NCBI RefSeq assembly: GCF_038396615.1
Contig: NZ_CP121689.1
Location: 2,058,001 to 2,122,000 of the forward strand
Reading direction: 5' to 3'
Length of the DNA stretch: 64,000 bases
DNA from: Thermatribacter velox
GTDB lineage: Bacteria > Atribacterota > Atribacteria > Atribacterales > Thermatribacteraceae
Below the pieces are notes generated by a model. It worked only from the letters and a program-made list of their open reading frames with translations. It had not been told where the DNA came from and made no database searches. This document shows, piece after piece, positions 50,171-59,543 of this stretch. The position numbers and the translations under genes were made by a program. Position 1 is the first letter of the stretch; each line of letters opens with the position of its first letter.

Positions 50171-50209
50171 GGTTAACCAATGTATATCATTAAGTTAACC
50201 AAAAATCAA
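50171..50209 (-). promoter_or_regulatory. bioY promoter overlapped by a BirA operator
   Basis: On the minus strand TTGATT (50209-50204), 17 bases and TATACA (50186-50181) form the promoter. The perfect inverted repeat GGTTAAC-N16-GTTAACC (50171-50177 and 50194-50200) spans spacer and -10, with the arm spacing expected for a BirA dimer. The -35 overlaps the end of birA itself. Confidence 0.88.
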
Positions 50210-51183
50210 GAGGTGACCAGCTCGCCCCAACTTATCTTTTTTCTTTCACCCTCCGAATTAATCCACAATGAGCCATCCAGGTCAATATCTTCGGCCAAGC
50301 CTTCCAGGACCTTGTCCGAGACCGCTATCTTCACCCTTTTCCCCAGGGTAGCCAGTCTTTTCTTCAGTTCTGGATACAGGGAAGCAAGGTTGGCTTCTCC
50401 TTTCCAGCCTTCCAGGCATTTTGAAAGCTTGTTCAACAAATTTTCCAAAAGAAACAGCCGGTGGTGCCTCTTCCCAGAAACTTCTAAAAGCGAAGTTGCT
50501 GTAAGTCTCAAATCTTCCGGAAAATCTTCTCTCAATAGATTGACATTAAGGCCGATACCAATCACCACATATCTAAGAACCTCGGCCTCGAAATCGCCCT
50601 CAACCAGTATCCCGGCCACCTTCTTCCCATCAATCAACACATCGTTGGGCCATTTAATTTCTGGTTCCAGACCTTCTTCTTCAAGAGCGAGACTCACTGC
50701 CAACCCACAGACAAGAGGCAGAGAGGTAAAACCTGACCACAAAGAAAGATTCGGCCGGATCAAAAGGGAAAAAGTCAGGCTTTTCCCAGGAAGCGAAAAC
50801 CAGCTCCTTCCTTTCCTTCCCTTGCCCCGGGTTTGACTCTCGGCTATAAAAAGGCTCCATGACGGTGCGCCTTGCAGGGCTTCTCTTTTGGCCCATTCAT
50901 TGGTAGAATCCACTTGATCTTCGCAGAAAACACTCACCGGAAAGGAAAACCTTGAAAAATAAGCTTCAAGATATTCCCTGAAGAAAACATCAGGCAATTC
51001 GAACAATTTGTATCCCTTGCGAGAAGATATTACAGGGAATCCCCAGGATTTCAGCTTTTCCATTTCCTTCCAGATAGCTACCCTGCTTAAAGAAAGGCGT
51101 TTGGCAAGTTCCTCACCAGATACCCAATCTCGAGAGACAAGCAACGCTTTAAGAATTTCTTTCTCCAGGGAGCTTCTGAGCAT
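50206..51183 (-). CDS. birA: Biotin-protein ligase and biotin operon repressor BirA
   Basis: BirA (325 aa) attaches biotin to carboxylase subunits and represses biotin genes. The N-terminal winged helix (residues 8-60: VSGEELAKRLSLSRVAIWKEM, KSWGFPVISSRKGYKL) binds DNA. The ligase domain has the biotin-binding loop SQTRGKGRKGRSWFS, IKWPNDVLIDGKKVAGILVE and VVIGIGLNVN. A small C-terminal SH3-like domain ends it. ATG 51183 follows AAAGGAG; it overlaps the upstream flippase-like gene by 35 bases. The adjacent bioY operator makes the regulatory role clear. Confidence 0.96.
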   Translation of the reverse strand: MLRSSLEKEILKALLVSRDWVSGEELAKRLSLSRVAIWKEMEKLKSWGFPVISSRKGYKLFELPDVFFREYLEAYFSRFSFPVSVFCEDQVDSTNEWAKREALQGAPSWSLFIAESQTRGKGRKGRSWFSLPGKSLTFSLLIRPNLSLWSGFTSLPLVCGLAVSLALEEEGLEPEIKWPNDVLIDGKKVAGILVEGDFEAEVLRYVVIGIGLNVNLLREDFPEDLRLTATSLLEVSGKRHHRLFLLENLLNKLSKCLEGWKGEANLASLYPELKKRLATLGKRVKIAVSDKVLEGLAEDIDLDGSLWINSEGERKKISWGELVTS

Positions 51184-52267
51184 AGTTTTCGCTCCTTTTG
51201 GTGATAAGCTTTCCGTTTTCACCCGAATACCCGCCTGCGCTCTGCACGATCCGGAAGAAGGTTACCCCTCCAATTACCATAGGGAGATAAAAGGTTACCG
51301 CTCTCCACAAAAGAACAAACATGCCTACCCGATAAGCACCCACAAAGCGAGCGAAAACAGAAGCCATAGAAACTTCCACTCCTCCGCTTGCCCCCGGGGA
51401 AGGCACAAAGGAAAAAACGTAAAAAAGAGGAGCCTGAGTGCCCAGAACCCGTAAATAATCAGCCTTCACGCCCATGGCTGCCAGCACAAAATAAGCAACG
51501 GAGAAAATAAGCGTGTACTGCACCATATAACAGCCGATATTCCAGACCAGATACTGGGGCTTTTGAAAGAAGAGAATCCGGAAACCCCTACGAAAGTCTT
51601 CAAAAAATTCGTGCACCCATTCTCGAACACTCTCTTCAGAAAAGCGAATTTTCCTAAAGTGGCGTTTAACGAAATTTATGCCCCACTCGGTAAGTCTGAA
51701 AAGTATCTGAGGGCGATACAAAAAAGAAAAAAGGAGCACCATGACACCCGCATAGAAAATGACAAAAGAATACAAAAGCTTTAACAGCACTCCTTGCAGA
51801 ACAAAGCCGATATGAAAGGCAAAAATGAGCAAGAAAAGCAAAAGAAGGAGGCTAACCTGATACAGAATGCCACAAATTACCACCAGACTCCCTGCCTCCC
51901 CCCAGCTCATACCTGCACGGGTAAGAACATACATTTGAGCCGGGCTACCACCGGTACTGAAGGGAGTTATGGTCGACATGAAATATCCGGCAAGAACCGT
52001 ACTCAGCGCATCCTGTAGGCGAATGCTTTTGTTCCAGGCCCGAGCACTCAGAAAGACTCTTAACCCATCCAGAAACCAGGCAGCAAACATCAACAAAAAA
52101 CCCACCAAGTAAACTCCAAAGTGAAAACGAGCAAAATCAATCTCAGGTGGTACCTCGAAAAAGGAACCAACAGAAAAAATAATCACAATACTACTTATAC
52201 TTATAAGAACAGATAGCAAAACTCGTTTTTTTAGTGAAGCAGGACGATACTTTTGCGGCTCGTGCAT
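51149..52267 (-). CDS. Lysylphosphatidylglycerol synthase/AglD-type transmembrane protein (UPF0104)
   Basis: A 372-aa membrane protein with about eight helices, of the LPG-synthase transmembrane (AglD-like, PF03706) family. Markers include AGYFMSTITPFSTGGSPAQMYVL, RAWNKSIRLQDALSTVL and FSFVPSPGASGGVEVSMASV. The family includes lipid flippases, but this protein lacks the soluble tRNA-dependent aminoacyl-transfer domain, so only a lipid-related membrane role can be suggested. ATG 52267 follows GGAGGG. It lies 17 bases after cbiB and overlaps birA, probably a passenger in the operon. Confidence 0.85.
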   Translation of the reverse strand: MHEPQKYRPASLKKRVLLSVLISISSIVIIFSVGSFFEVPPEIDFARFHFGVYLVGFLLMFAAWFLDGLRVFLSARAWNKSIRLQDALSTVLAGYFMSTITPFSTGGSPAQMYVLTRAGMSWGEAGSLVVICGILYQVSLLLLLFLLIFAFHIGFVLQGVLLKLLYSFVIFYAGVMVLLFSFLYRPQILFRLTEWGINFVKRHFRKIRFSEESVREWVHEFFEDFRRGFRILFFQKPQYLVWNIGCYMVQYTLIFSVAYFVLAAMGVKADYLRVLGTQAPLFYVFSFVPSPGASGGVEVSMASVFARFVGAYRVGMFVLLWRAVTFYLPMVIGGVTFFRIVQSAGGYSGENGKLITKRSENYAQKLPGERNS

Positions 52268-52284
52268 AGGGGTACACCCTCCGT

Positions 52285-53265
52285 TTAAATACCAAAAATG
52301 GGATAACCGACCCGCCAAGCAAAAAGAGCCAGAACCAGCAAAGCAAACCAGCTACCCAACCACAAAAGAGAAAGGGCTTCCTCAATTCGTTCCGGAACAA
52401 GCTCCCGAAGGGCCTCTCCAAGAAAGGGCCTTTCCTCGCGCTTGCCCTGGTAATAGTTTACGCCCCCCAGCCTCACCCCAAGAGCACCAGCCATGGCTGC
52501 CTCGGGCCAACCTGCATTGGGACTGGGATGAAAGCGGGCATATTGAAAAGCGGTAGTCAAAGCCCTCTTTGGCGATTTCCCCAAGAGCAAAGCAGCTATT
52601 CCCAGAAACAGAGCACTCAAACGAGCAGGGATAAAATTCAATAGGTCATCGAGGCGTGCCGAAGCAAAACCAAAGAAAAAATAGCGGAAATCCCGGTAAC
52701 CCAGCATGGAATCAAGGGTGTTAACCACTTTGTAAATGAGAATCCCCAAACCTCCGAAGAGCGAAGCATAAAAAAGAGGAGCCACTACTGCATCGTTGAA
52801 GTTCTCGGCGAGAGACTCAACGCAAGCTCTGACCACTTCCCATTCTGCCAGGTGTTCAGTATCTCTGCCCACCAAGCTCCGAAGGTTTTTCCTGGCCTCT
52901 TCCAGGTTTCCCTTTTGAAGGGCCAGGAAAACCTTTTTGCCACTTAACCAGAGCGAGCGGAAAGCGAGCAAAGAGAAAACCAGATATATTTCTACCATCC
53001 AGTAAACAAGCGGCAAATTTTTTCGCATAAACCAACCCAGAAAACCATAAGCCAGGCCGGTACCACCCACCAGCAAAAAAACTACCACAAAGCCCAGTAT
53101 GAATTCCTTGCGAAAGCTCCTGTGTTGAGGGAAAAGCAAGCGTTCAAGTTTCTCTATGGCCTTACCCACCCAAACCACAGGGTGCCAGCGACCAAAAGGG
53201 TCCCCTAAGAATGAATCTAATACAAAACCCACCACCATACGTAAAAGGGCTAACACTTCAAACAC
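52285..53265 (-). CDS. cbiB: Adenosylcobinamide-phosphate synthase CbiB
   Basis: CbiB (CobD in aerobic-pathway naming; 326 aa) is a membrane enzyme joining adenosylcobyric acid with aminopropanol phosphate. Family motifs: VVGFVLDSFLGDPFGRWHPVVWVG at the start, SLVGRDTEHLAEWEVVRACVESLAENFNDAVVAPLFY-type central segment (RDTEHL and ESLAENFNDAVVAP), and FHPSPNAGWPEAAMAGALGVRLGG (NAGWPEAAMAGAL). About five helices are predicted. It overlaps cobC by eight bases. It works directly after PduX and CobD, whose genes are in the same operon. Confidence 0.95.
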   Translation of the reverse strand: MFEVLALLRMVVGFVLDSFLGDPFGRWHPVVWVGKAIEKLERLLFPQHRSFRKEFILGFVVVFLLVGGTGLAYGFLGWFMRKNLPLVYWMVEIYLVFSLLAFRSLWLSGKKVFLALQKGNLEEARKNLRSLVGRDTEHLAEWEVVRACVESLAENFNDAVVAPLFYASLFGGLGILIYKVVNTLDSMLGYRDFRYFFFGFASARLDDLLNFIPARLSALFLGIAALLLGKSPKRALTTAFQYARFHPSPNAGWPEAAMAGALGVRLGGVNYYQGKREERPFLGEALRELVPERIEEALSLLWLGSWFALLVLALFAWRVGYPIFGI

Positions 53266-53854
53266 CGTTATTTTGAATCAATTCTACTCTCGGAAATTCT
53301 TCGCGGTTAACCCCAATTTTCACCAAAACACCGGGATCCAGCAAAACATGAAAAGTGGACGCAAACTCGATGTTCATGGCTTTAACCAGAAAACAACGAA
53401 TAACCCCAGCATGGGTAACCAGCAGGTAGCGACCATTTCTCATTTTCAGGAGTTTATCCCAAAAAGAGCTTACTCTGGAAAGCACTGTTTTGAAGCTTTC
53501 TCCTCCAGGCGGCGTAAAACCCAGGGGGTCTTTTTTCCACTCCTTTACTTCTACCGGATACTCTTTTTCAAGCTCTGCCCAAGACTTGCCCTCCCAGGAA
53601 CCAAAAGAACGCTCTTTGATTTCGGGAACAATGTCGATGTCGTCATCTGGAACCAGAATTCGAGCTGTTTGATGGGTTCTCAACATGGGACTGCAAAACA
53701 CTCTCTCAAAAGAAAGTCCTCTTAACAAGCTCTGGTGTAATTTTTTGATTCTCTCCTCACCCTTAGGAGAAAGCGGAATATCACTCCAACCCGCAAAAAA
53801 ACCCTTTTCTGTTGCTTCAGTATCTCCGTGTCGCAAAAGATATATTTCCTTCAT
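53258..53854 (-). CDS. cobC: Histidine phosphatase family protein, probable CobC
   Basis: A 198-aa histidine phosphatase. The catalytic LRHGDTE (residues 6-12), the SPMLRTHQTA arginine and VTHAGVIRC second His are in place. In this position it is most likely CobC, which removes phosphate from alpha-ribazole phosphate or adenosylcobalamin phosphate at the end of nucleotide-loop assembly. ATG 53854 overlaps the pduX stop (ATGA); a frame extending to 53926 lies inside pduX and lacks a site. A general phosphoglycerate-mutase-like role is the alternative. Confidence 0.85.
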   Translation of the reverse strand: MKEIYLLRHGDTEATEKGFFAGWSDIPLSPKGEERIKKLHQSLLRGLSFERVFCSPMLRTHQTARILVPDDDIDIVPEIKERSFGSWEGKSWAELEKEYPVEVKEWKKDPLGFTPPGGESFKTVLSRVSSFWDKLLKMRNGRYLLVTHAGVIRCFLVKAMNIEFASTFHVLLDPGVLVKIGVNREEFPRVELIQNNGV

Positions 53855-54753
53855 GGCCTGATTATTCTTACTCCTCCCCTCACTGCTCCAGTTACCCAAC
53901 AGCTTACCGCTTCTTTTTGAAGACATTCTTTCACCCTGCGAAGCATCTCCGTATCAGAGTAAACCCGGCGATCAAAAAGCACTCCTACCGCTTTACCAGT
54001 ATGTGCTCTGTTCACACCCAGCGCCCCAGTATATTTCATCTCCTCTCGCAAAAGATCGAAAAGCCTTTCCCGGTTTACCTCCTGCAAGATAGAACCACTG
54101 AGTGTAGCAGCTCTACCAATTAAAGAAAGATCTCCCTCTTCAAGACCTCTTTGAATCATGTCCAGAGCCCTTCGCACTTCTTTGGCAAAATAAAGCCAGT
54201 TTTTGCGCAGTTTTGTCCTGTCCACTTCCACGGTTTCCACCTTACCGGGAAGCTCGCAGACTACAACTCCCAGATACACCGGCACCGGAAAGCGAATAAC
54301 CACCTTTCCAGAAATATGATCAAAAACGCAAAAATCGGAGAACAAGGTGCTGTCGGTGGGTTCCACTCTCAGGGCAATCCGAGCTATCTCTTCTTCCGAA
54401 GTCTTTCTTTTCAGAAGTGCAGAAAGTGCGCCCAAGAGAGCAGCGATATCTGCTGTGCTGGAAGCAAAACCCTTTCCCTCAGGCAGTGCCTTCCGTCTTT
54501 TAAAAGATACTTTTCCCCGAAGCTCTTTAAACCCCCATTCGCTCAGGGCTATCTCCAGGGCTCTGGCACTTTTCCACAACCTCTGAGTGTACTCTTTATT
54601 TTCCTCTTCCTGCCAGGGACCAAAAGGTTTCTCTTGCAAGAAAACCTCCATCTCACTATAACGAGCAATGGTCAGCGAAACCAGAATCTCTGTATCCTCG
54701 AGGTAACCCTGGAAAAGCTCTCCCATGCTACCTGGACTCAGAGCTCGTACCAT
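53851..54753 (-). CDS. pduX: L-threonine kinase PduX (GHMP family)
   Basis: A 300-aa GHMP-superfamily kinase. Visible are the N-terminal SPGSMGELFQGYLED, the ATP loop PEGKGFASSTADIAALLGA, and EPTDSTLFSDFCVFDH, all typical of PduX. PduX phosphorylates L-threonine, which CobD then decarboxylates to aminopropanol phosphate for the cobalamin linker. ATG 54753 follows GGAGG, one base after the cobS stop; a start five codons earlier is less likely. The neighbours cobD, cobU, cobS, cobC and cbiB confirm the pathway. Confidence 0.92.
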   Translation of the reverse strand: MVRALSPGSMGELFQGYLEDTEILVSLTIARYSEMEVFLQEKPFGPWQEEENKEYTQRLWKSARALEIALSEWGFKELRGKVSFKRRKALPEGKGFASSTADIAALLGALSALLKRKTSEEEIARIALRVEPTDSTLFSDFCVFDHISGKVVIRFPVPVYLGVVVCELPGKVETVEVDRTKLRKNWLYFAKEVRRALDMIQRGLEEGDLSLIGRAATLSGSILQEVNRERLFDLLREEMKYTGALGVNRAHTGKAVGVLFDRRVYSDTEMLRRVKECLQKEAVSCWVTGAVRGGVRIIRP

Positions 54754-54754
54754 A

Positions 54755-55513
54755 TCAAATCCTCCCAATCAGAAGAAAAAGCAGCTCTCCCAGTTCCACC
54801 GCTGTTCCCATCACATCCCCATTTAAAAAGCCCAGCATTCGAGCAACTCTCTTCACGAATGAGTAAATAATAACAAAGCAGAAACAAATTTTCAAAAAAA
54901 GCAAAACGTTACCGAAAAGAATGGACACAACAGCAACCAGAATCAACCACAACCAGAAAGCAGTGCTTCGGGGTTGACTTAAAAAAATACTTCCCAGCCC
55001 CGACTCCCGAAGCAAGGAGCGACCAAAGCAAATAACCCCCAGTAAAAAAAATCTGGCTGCCAAGGGAGCCAGTACTATTACTTCCCCACTCTTAGTTTCC
55101 GATAACAGAAACAACTTAAAAGTTAGAACTAGAAAAAGCGCTACTGTCCCAAAAACGCCCAGGGAAGAATCTTTAAGAATGCGCTCTCGTGCTTCCTTGC
55201 TAAAAACTGGAGCCCCCAGTGCATCCGCTACATCAGCCAAACCATCAAGATGCAAGCCTCTAGTGAGCAGAATCCAGGTGGTTAAAGCCAGAAGTGCGGG
55301 AAGAAACGAAGTACCAAAGATAAAATGGGTTCCCCAAAATACACCATATACTCCACCACCGATTAAAAGACCCACCAGCGGAAAGAAAACGCTGGATAGT
55401 GCTACTTCTTCTGGCTCGTCGCTCTCCCTGGCCAGCGGCAAAATGGTTAAAAAGCCAGCAGCAATTCTTACCAGCCGTAACCAGCGAACAAAGCGACTTA
55501 TTTTAGTTTCCAC
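54755..55513 (-). CDS. cobS: Adenosylcobinamide-GDP ribazoletransferase (cobalamin synthase) CobS
   Basis: CobS (252 aa), a membrane enzyme joining adenosylcobinamide-GDP with alpha-ribazole (phosphate) to make adenosylcobalamin (phosphate). The family core is visible: FLTILPLAR at residue 17, FFPLVGLLIGGGVYGVFWG, and the metal-binding LTRGLHLDGLADVADALGAP; a later KDSSLGVFGTVALFLVLTFK segment is also typical. About six helices are predicted. It overlaps cobU by 16 bases. Confidence 0.95.
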   Translation of the reverse strand: METKISRFVRWLRLVRIAAGFLTILPLARESDEPEEVALSSVFFPLVGLLIGGGVYGVFWGTHFIFGTSFLPALLALTTWILLTRGLHLDGLADVADALGAPVFSKEARERILKDSSLGVFGTVALFLVLTFKLFLLSETKSGEVIVLAPLAARFFLLGVICFGRSLLRESGLGSIFLSQPRSTAFWLWLILVAVVSILFGNVLLFLKICFCFVIIYSFVKRVARMLGFLNGDVMGTAVELGELLFLLIGRI

Positions 55514-56040
55514 GGCACTCCTGCAACTACCAAAAAGACTTCGTCAGCTTTCTGGGCCAACCACTGGTTGACCTTACCCTGGAGATCCCTAAATTGCCTG
55601 CCCAAAAAATTCTCAGGAACCACCCCGCAACCCACTTCGTTACTGACCAGGGCCAAAAAAAAGCCTTCCCGGGATTGCTTTCTAAAAAGCACCTCCAGTT
55701 CTTCAGTAACTCTCATAAAAACTTCTTCCGGCTCCTTATCCCGAAGGAGCAAATTACTCACTAAGAAGGTAACACAATCCAACAATACTCCACATCCGGA
55801 GAAGTCTCTATCCTCCACCTCCTGAAAACCAAAAGGAACCTCAAAGGTTTCCCAGTTCTCGGAACGTCTCCTGCGGTGTAAAGCTATTCGTTCTGCCATC
55901 TCTTGATCCGTAACCACACCTGTTGCCAGGTAAACCCGCTTTGGGCTCGCTTCTTCCACTCTCTGCTGAGCCAGAGAGCTTTTACCGCTCCTTGCGCCAC
56001 CAATGAAAAGCACTTTTCTACCAAGAATTCCTGAGATCAT
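55498..56040 (-). CDS. cobU: Adenosylcobinamide kinase/guanylyltransferase CobU
   Basis: CobU (180 aa) phosphorylates adenosylcobinamide and adds GMP. The Walker A is LFIGGARSGKSSLAQ (residues 11-25); YLATGVVTDQEMAERIALHRRRR carries the active-site His region; LLDCVTFLVSNLLL, VSNEVGCGVVPENFLGRQFRD and the NQWLAQKADEVFLVVAGVPWKLK end follow. Its start overlaps the end of cobD by 23 bases and its end overlaps cobS, so translation is coupled. Confidence 0.95.
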   Translation of the reverse strand: MISGILGRKVLFIGGARSGKSSLAQQRVEEASPKRVYLATGVVTDQEMAERIALHRRRRSENWETFEVPFGFQEVEDRDFSGCGVLLDCVTFLVSNLLLRDKEPEEVFMRVTEELEVLFRKQSREGFFLALVSNEVGCGVVPENFLGRQFRDLQGKVNQWLAQKADEVFLVVAGVPWKLK

Positions 56041-57094
56041 CCACGAACTCCTCCAGTGCTCCCAGAAAGCGCCTGTTTTCAGAATGGGTGCGCAGCGAAA
56101 TTCGGTAAAAATTCCTATCCAGACCCCAGAAATCAGAGAGACTTCTAATTAGCATCCCTCGCTGGTAAAAAAAGGAATAAAGGTCAGCCTTTGAGTCCAA
56201 AACCCGAAACATATAGAAATTGACCCGAGATGGATAGAGCAATACAACATCAGAAAAGGCTTTCCAGTGCTCCTCAAGATATTCTTTTTCTTTTTTGAGG
56301 TTCTTTATGGTGGTTTCCCTGAATGCTGAAAGATCGCTTTCGGAAAGAATTTTTAGCGCTGAAGCCAAGACAGCATTAACCGACCAGGGTTCGATATGCT
56401 CTTTAAGAGAGTACACGTTGGAGGGGTGGGTCAATAAAAAGCCTCCTCTTAATCCAGGAATGGAAAAGTATTTGGTTAGCGAACGCACCACAAAAAGGCG
56501 CCGATAATCCGCAATTTTTCCAGAAAAAGAGGTTTCTTCGTTCATAAATTCCTGGAAGACTTCGTCCACCACCAGAAAAATCCCTTTCTCAAGAACATAC
56601 TCCCACACAGCTTTTAAAAAACCTTCCGGGTAAGGGTTACCGAGCGGATTGGTGGGATTACCCATAATAAGGATATCCGGGTGGGTAGTAAAGAGTAACT
56701 TCAAGCTTTCTTCCGTTTCTTCATCGCCGAGATAAAAGAAGTGTTCTATTTCCTTACCCCCCAAGCGAAAGGCAAGGGAATATTCAGTAAAGCAAGGCTC
56801 GATAATAGTTACTCTTTTTCCTTCCAGTATTCTCCCCAAAAGGTAGATACCCTGTGTAGCTCCATTACAGGGAAGAATTGTCTCTCCAGAAAAGCCGTAT
56901 ATCTGGGCAATCCAGTTCTGAAACAGCTCAATATCCAGTGGAGGATAGGTACTTACCCACTGCCACATCTTGGACCAGTTTTTACGAAGAACCGACGGTG
57001 GCCCCCAGGGATTTATGCTGGCGCTAAAATCCAGAAAAAGAGAACCCTGCTTCTCCCTTTCTTCAAACAACCGACCACCATGAACCCTACTCAT
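56018..57094 (-). CDS. cobD: Threonine-phosphate decarboxylase CobD
   Basis: A 358-aa PLP enzyme of the aspartate aminotransferase fold that turns threonine phosphate into aminopropanol phosphate. The start [25 protein letters not shown], the PLP region [24 protein letters not shown] and VVDEVFQEF are visible. The PLP Lys is in [17 protein letters not shown], and the C-terminal substrate Arg is in [14 protein letters not shown]. The neighbouring pduX supplies its substrate. A histidinol-phosphate aminotransferase is the look-alike; length, context and the ASINPWGPP motif favour CobD. It overlaps gyrA by four bases. Confidence 0.92.
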   Translation of the reverse strand: MSRVHGGRLFEEREKQGSLFLDFSASINPWGPPSVLRKNWSKMWQWVSTYPPLDIELFQNWIAQIYGFSGETILPCNGATQGIYLLGRILEGKRVTIIEPCFTEYSLAFRLGGKEIEHFFYLGDEETEESLKLLFTTHPDILIMGNPTNPLGNPYPEGFLKAVWEYVLEKGIFLVVDEVFQEFMNEETSFSGKIADYRRLFVVRSLTKYFSIPGLRGGFLLTHPSNVYSLKEHIEPWSVNAVLASALKILSESDLSAFRETTIKNLKKEKEYLEEHWKAFSDVVLLYPSRVNFYMFRVLDSKADLYSFFYQRGMLIRSLSDFWGLDRNFYRISLRTHSENRRFLGALEEFVDDLRNSW

Positions 57095-59526
57095 TCTTTC
57101 TCCACCAGCGCCAACGAGGAAATGGAATCTCCTCGATCCAGCCTGATAAGACGCACACCCTGGGTAATTCTACCTTGAACGGGTATCTCCAAGCTATTTA
57201 TGCGGATAAGCATCCCTTTCTGGGTGGAAACCAACACATCGCCTTCTTCACAGATGGGCAGAATATCCACCACTTTTCCCGTGCGCTGGCTAACCCTCAT
57301 GACCCTAAGTCCCTTGCCACCTCGATGATGGCAGGGGAAATCGGAAAGGTCCAACTTTTTACCCATGCCCCGTTCAGAAACCACAAGTACAAAACGAGCC
57401 CCGGAGAGCGAACAAGCACCAACTACTTCATCACCGTTACGCAGGGTTATTCCCCGCACACCTGAAGCACTGCGCCCCATGGAACGCACTTCTTCTTCCA
57501 GAAAGCGAATGGCGTAACCACCTGCACTAACTACAAAAATTTCCTCACTGCCAGAAGTCAGGAAAACCCGAGAGAGTTCTTCATCCTCGTCAAGCTTGAT
57601 CACCCGTATACCCCTTCGAGTTATGGAGACCAGCTCCAGAAGGTCCAATCTTTTTACCTTTCCCCGGCTGGTAACCATAAAAAGATAACGGGCTTCGCCG
57701 AAATCCTTGAGTGTCAAAAAGGAAAACACCCGCTCTCCTTCCTCCAGAGGAAGCAGATTAACAAGATGCGTTCCTTTAGCCTGACGACTTGCTTCCGGAA
57801 GCTGATAGGCCAGAAGTTGAAAGGCCCTGCCTTTGCTGGTAAAGAAAAGCACTCGGTGCAAGGTGGTAGAGACTGCAACCTGGCTCACAACATCTTCTTC
57901 TTTAATGTTCATTGCCGACACACCCTTACCACCTCTCCCCTGACGACGGTAAGCCTCAAGGGCCACTCTCTTAACATAGCCATCCCGGGTAAGGGTAATC
58001 ACCACATCTTCTTCGGGAACCAGGTCTATTTCTTCGATAGTTTCCTCTTCTTCGACAATCCTGGTCCTTCTCGCATCCCCAAACTTTTCCTTAATCTCAA
58101 GCAGTTCCTTTTTAATCACCTCGAAAAGAGTCTGTTGATCGGAAAGAATCTTCTTTAGTTCCTGAATTTTTTGAAGGAGCTCCTGATGCTCTTTTTGCAA
58201 CTTTTCTCTTTCCAGAGCCACCAGTCTCTGAAGGCGCATTTCAAGAATTGCCTGAGCCTGCTTTTCAGTGAAACCAAAGCGGATCATCAACCGTTCCCTT
58301 GCCTCTTCCACATTGCTGGAGCTGCGAATGGTCTCAATTACCATATCTATCATGTCCAGCGCTTTCAAAAACCCTTCTACAAGGTGAATTCTTTCTTCGG
58401 CCCGACGCAGTTCAAAAGTGCTTCTGCGCAAGACAACCTCCTTGCGGTGTTCAATGAAGTGGCGCAGGGCTTCTACCATACCCATTACCTCGGGCCTACC
58501 ATTCACTAAAGCAAGGAGAATAACCCCAAAACTAACCTGCAAAGCAGTGTGTTTGTAGAGGTAGTTGAGAATGAACTGAGGATTGGCTCCCTTTTTCAAC
58601 TCCAGGACTACACGTATTCCTTCACGGTCCGATTCATCGCGAACCTCGCCTATATCATTTAGCTTCTTCTCCTGGACAAGCCGGGCTATGTGTTCAACCA
58701 GACTTGCCTTATTCACCTGGTAGGGCAACTCTTTGATAACAATTGCCTTCTTACCTTTGCCAATCTCTTCAACCTCAGCCTCTCCCCGGATAACCAGCTT
58801 CCCTCGACCTGTATGAAAGTAATCCTTAATGCCTTTTCTTCCAATTACTTTTCCATAGGTAGGAAAATCCGGACCGGGTATAACTTTCAAAAGGTCTTTC
58901 CAGCTGGCCTGGGGTCGGTCAATGAGCAGTAGAGCACCATCTATAAGCTCTGAGAGATTGTGAGGGGGTATATTGGTAGCCATCCCGACAGCAATACCTG
59001 AGGCACCATTAGCCAAAAGCTGAGGGAAAGAAGCTGGAAGCACAACCGGTTCCTGTGCTGATTCATCGAAGTTAGGCATGAAATCCACGGTTTCTTTCTC
59101 AATATCTCGCAACATTTCTTCAGCAATGGAAGCCATCCTGACTTCGGTATAACGCATTGCTGCCGGGGGGTCTCCATCTATGGAACCAAAATTACCGTGA
59201 CCATCGACCAGGGGATATCGGAAGGTGAAGTCTTGCGCCATGCGCACCAGTGCATCATAGACCGCCATGTCCCCATGGGGGTGGTACTTTCCAAGCACAT
59301 CACCAACCACTCGAGCACTCTTGCGGTAAGCTTGAGTGGAACGAAGGCCCATTTCATACATAGAATAAAGTATGCGCCGCTGAACTGGCTTCAAGCCATC
59401 TCGAACATCTGGGAGAGCCCGTCCCACAATTACGCTCATTGCGTAACTCAGGTAGGCCTCTCGCATTTCATCTTTTATATCAACTGTTACGATACGTTCT
59501 CCCCGATTGTTGGTCACTTCAGACAT
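57091..59526 (-). CDS. gyrA: DNA gyrase subunit A
   Basis: GyrA (811 aa) with GyrB introduces negative supercoils. The N-terminal breakage-reunion domain has [22 protein letters not shown] and [14 protein letters not shown]; the catalytic Tyr is in [11 protein letters not shown]. The quinolone region reads [20 protein letters not shown], with Met where E. coli has Ser83; Asp87 is kept. The C-terminal beta-pinwheel has the GyrA box QGRGGKG (near residue 540), which separates it from ParC. It follows gyrB by 17 bases and overlaps cobD by four. Confidence 0.97.
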   Translation of the reverse strand: MSEVTNNRGERIVTVDIKDEMREAYLSYAMSVIVGRALPDVRDGLKPVQRRILYSMYEMGLRSTQAYRKSARVVGDVLGKYHPHGDMAVYDALVRMAQDFTFRYPLVDGHGNFGSIDGDPPAAMRYTEVRMASIAEEMLRDIEKETVDFMPNFDESAQEPVVLPASFPQLLANGASGIAVGMATNIPPHNLSELIDGALLLIDRPQASWKDLLKVIPGPDFPTYGKVIGRKGIKDYFHTGRGKLVIRGEAEVEEIGKGKKAIVIKELPYQVNKASLVEHIARLVQEKKLNDIGEVRDESDREGIRVVLELKKGANPQFILNYLYKHTALQVSFGVILLALVNGRPEVMGMVEALRHFIEHRKEVVLRRSTFELRRAEERIHLVEGFLKALDMIDMVIETIRSSSNVEEARERLMIRFGFTEKQAQAILEMRLQRLVALEREKLQKEHQELLQKIQELKKILSDQQTLFEVIKKELLEIKEKFGDARRTRIVEEEETIEEIDLVPEEDVVITLTRDGYVKRVALEAYRRQGRGGKGVSAMNIKEEDVVSQVAVSTTLHRVLFFTSKGRAFQLLAYQLPEASRQAKGTHLVNLLPLEEGERVFSFLTLKDFGEARYLFMVTSRGKVKRLDLLELVSITRRGIRVIKLDEDEELSRVFLTSGSEEIFVVSAGGYAIRFLEEEVRSMGRSASGVRGITLRNGDEVVGACSLSGARFVLVVSERGMGKKLDLSDFPCHHRGGKGLRVMRVSQRTGKVVDILPICEEGDVLVSTQKGMLIRINSLEIPVQGRITQGVRLIRLDRGDSISSLALVEKE

Positions 59527-59543
59527 CGCAAGCCTCCCAAAAA

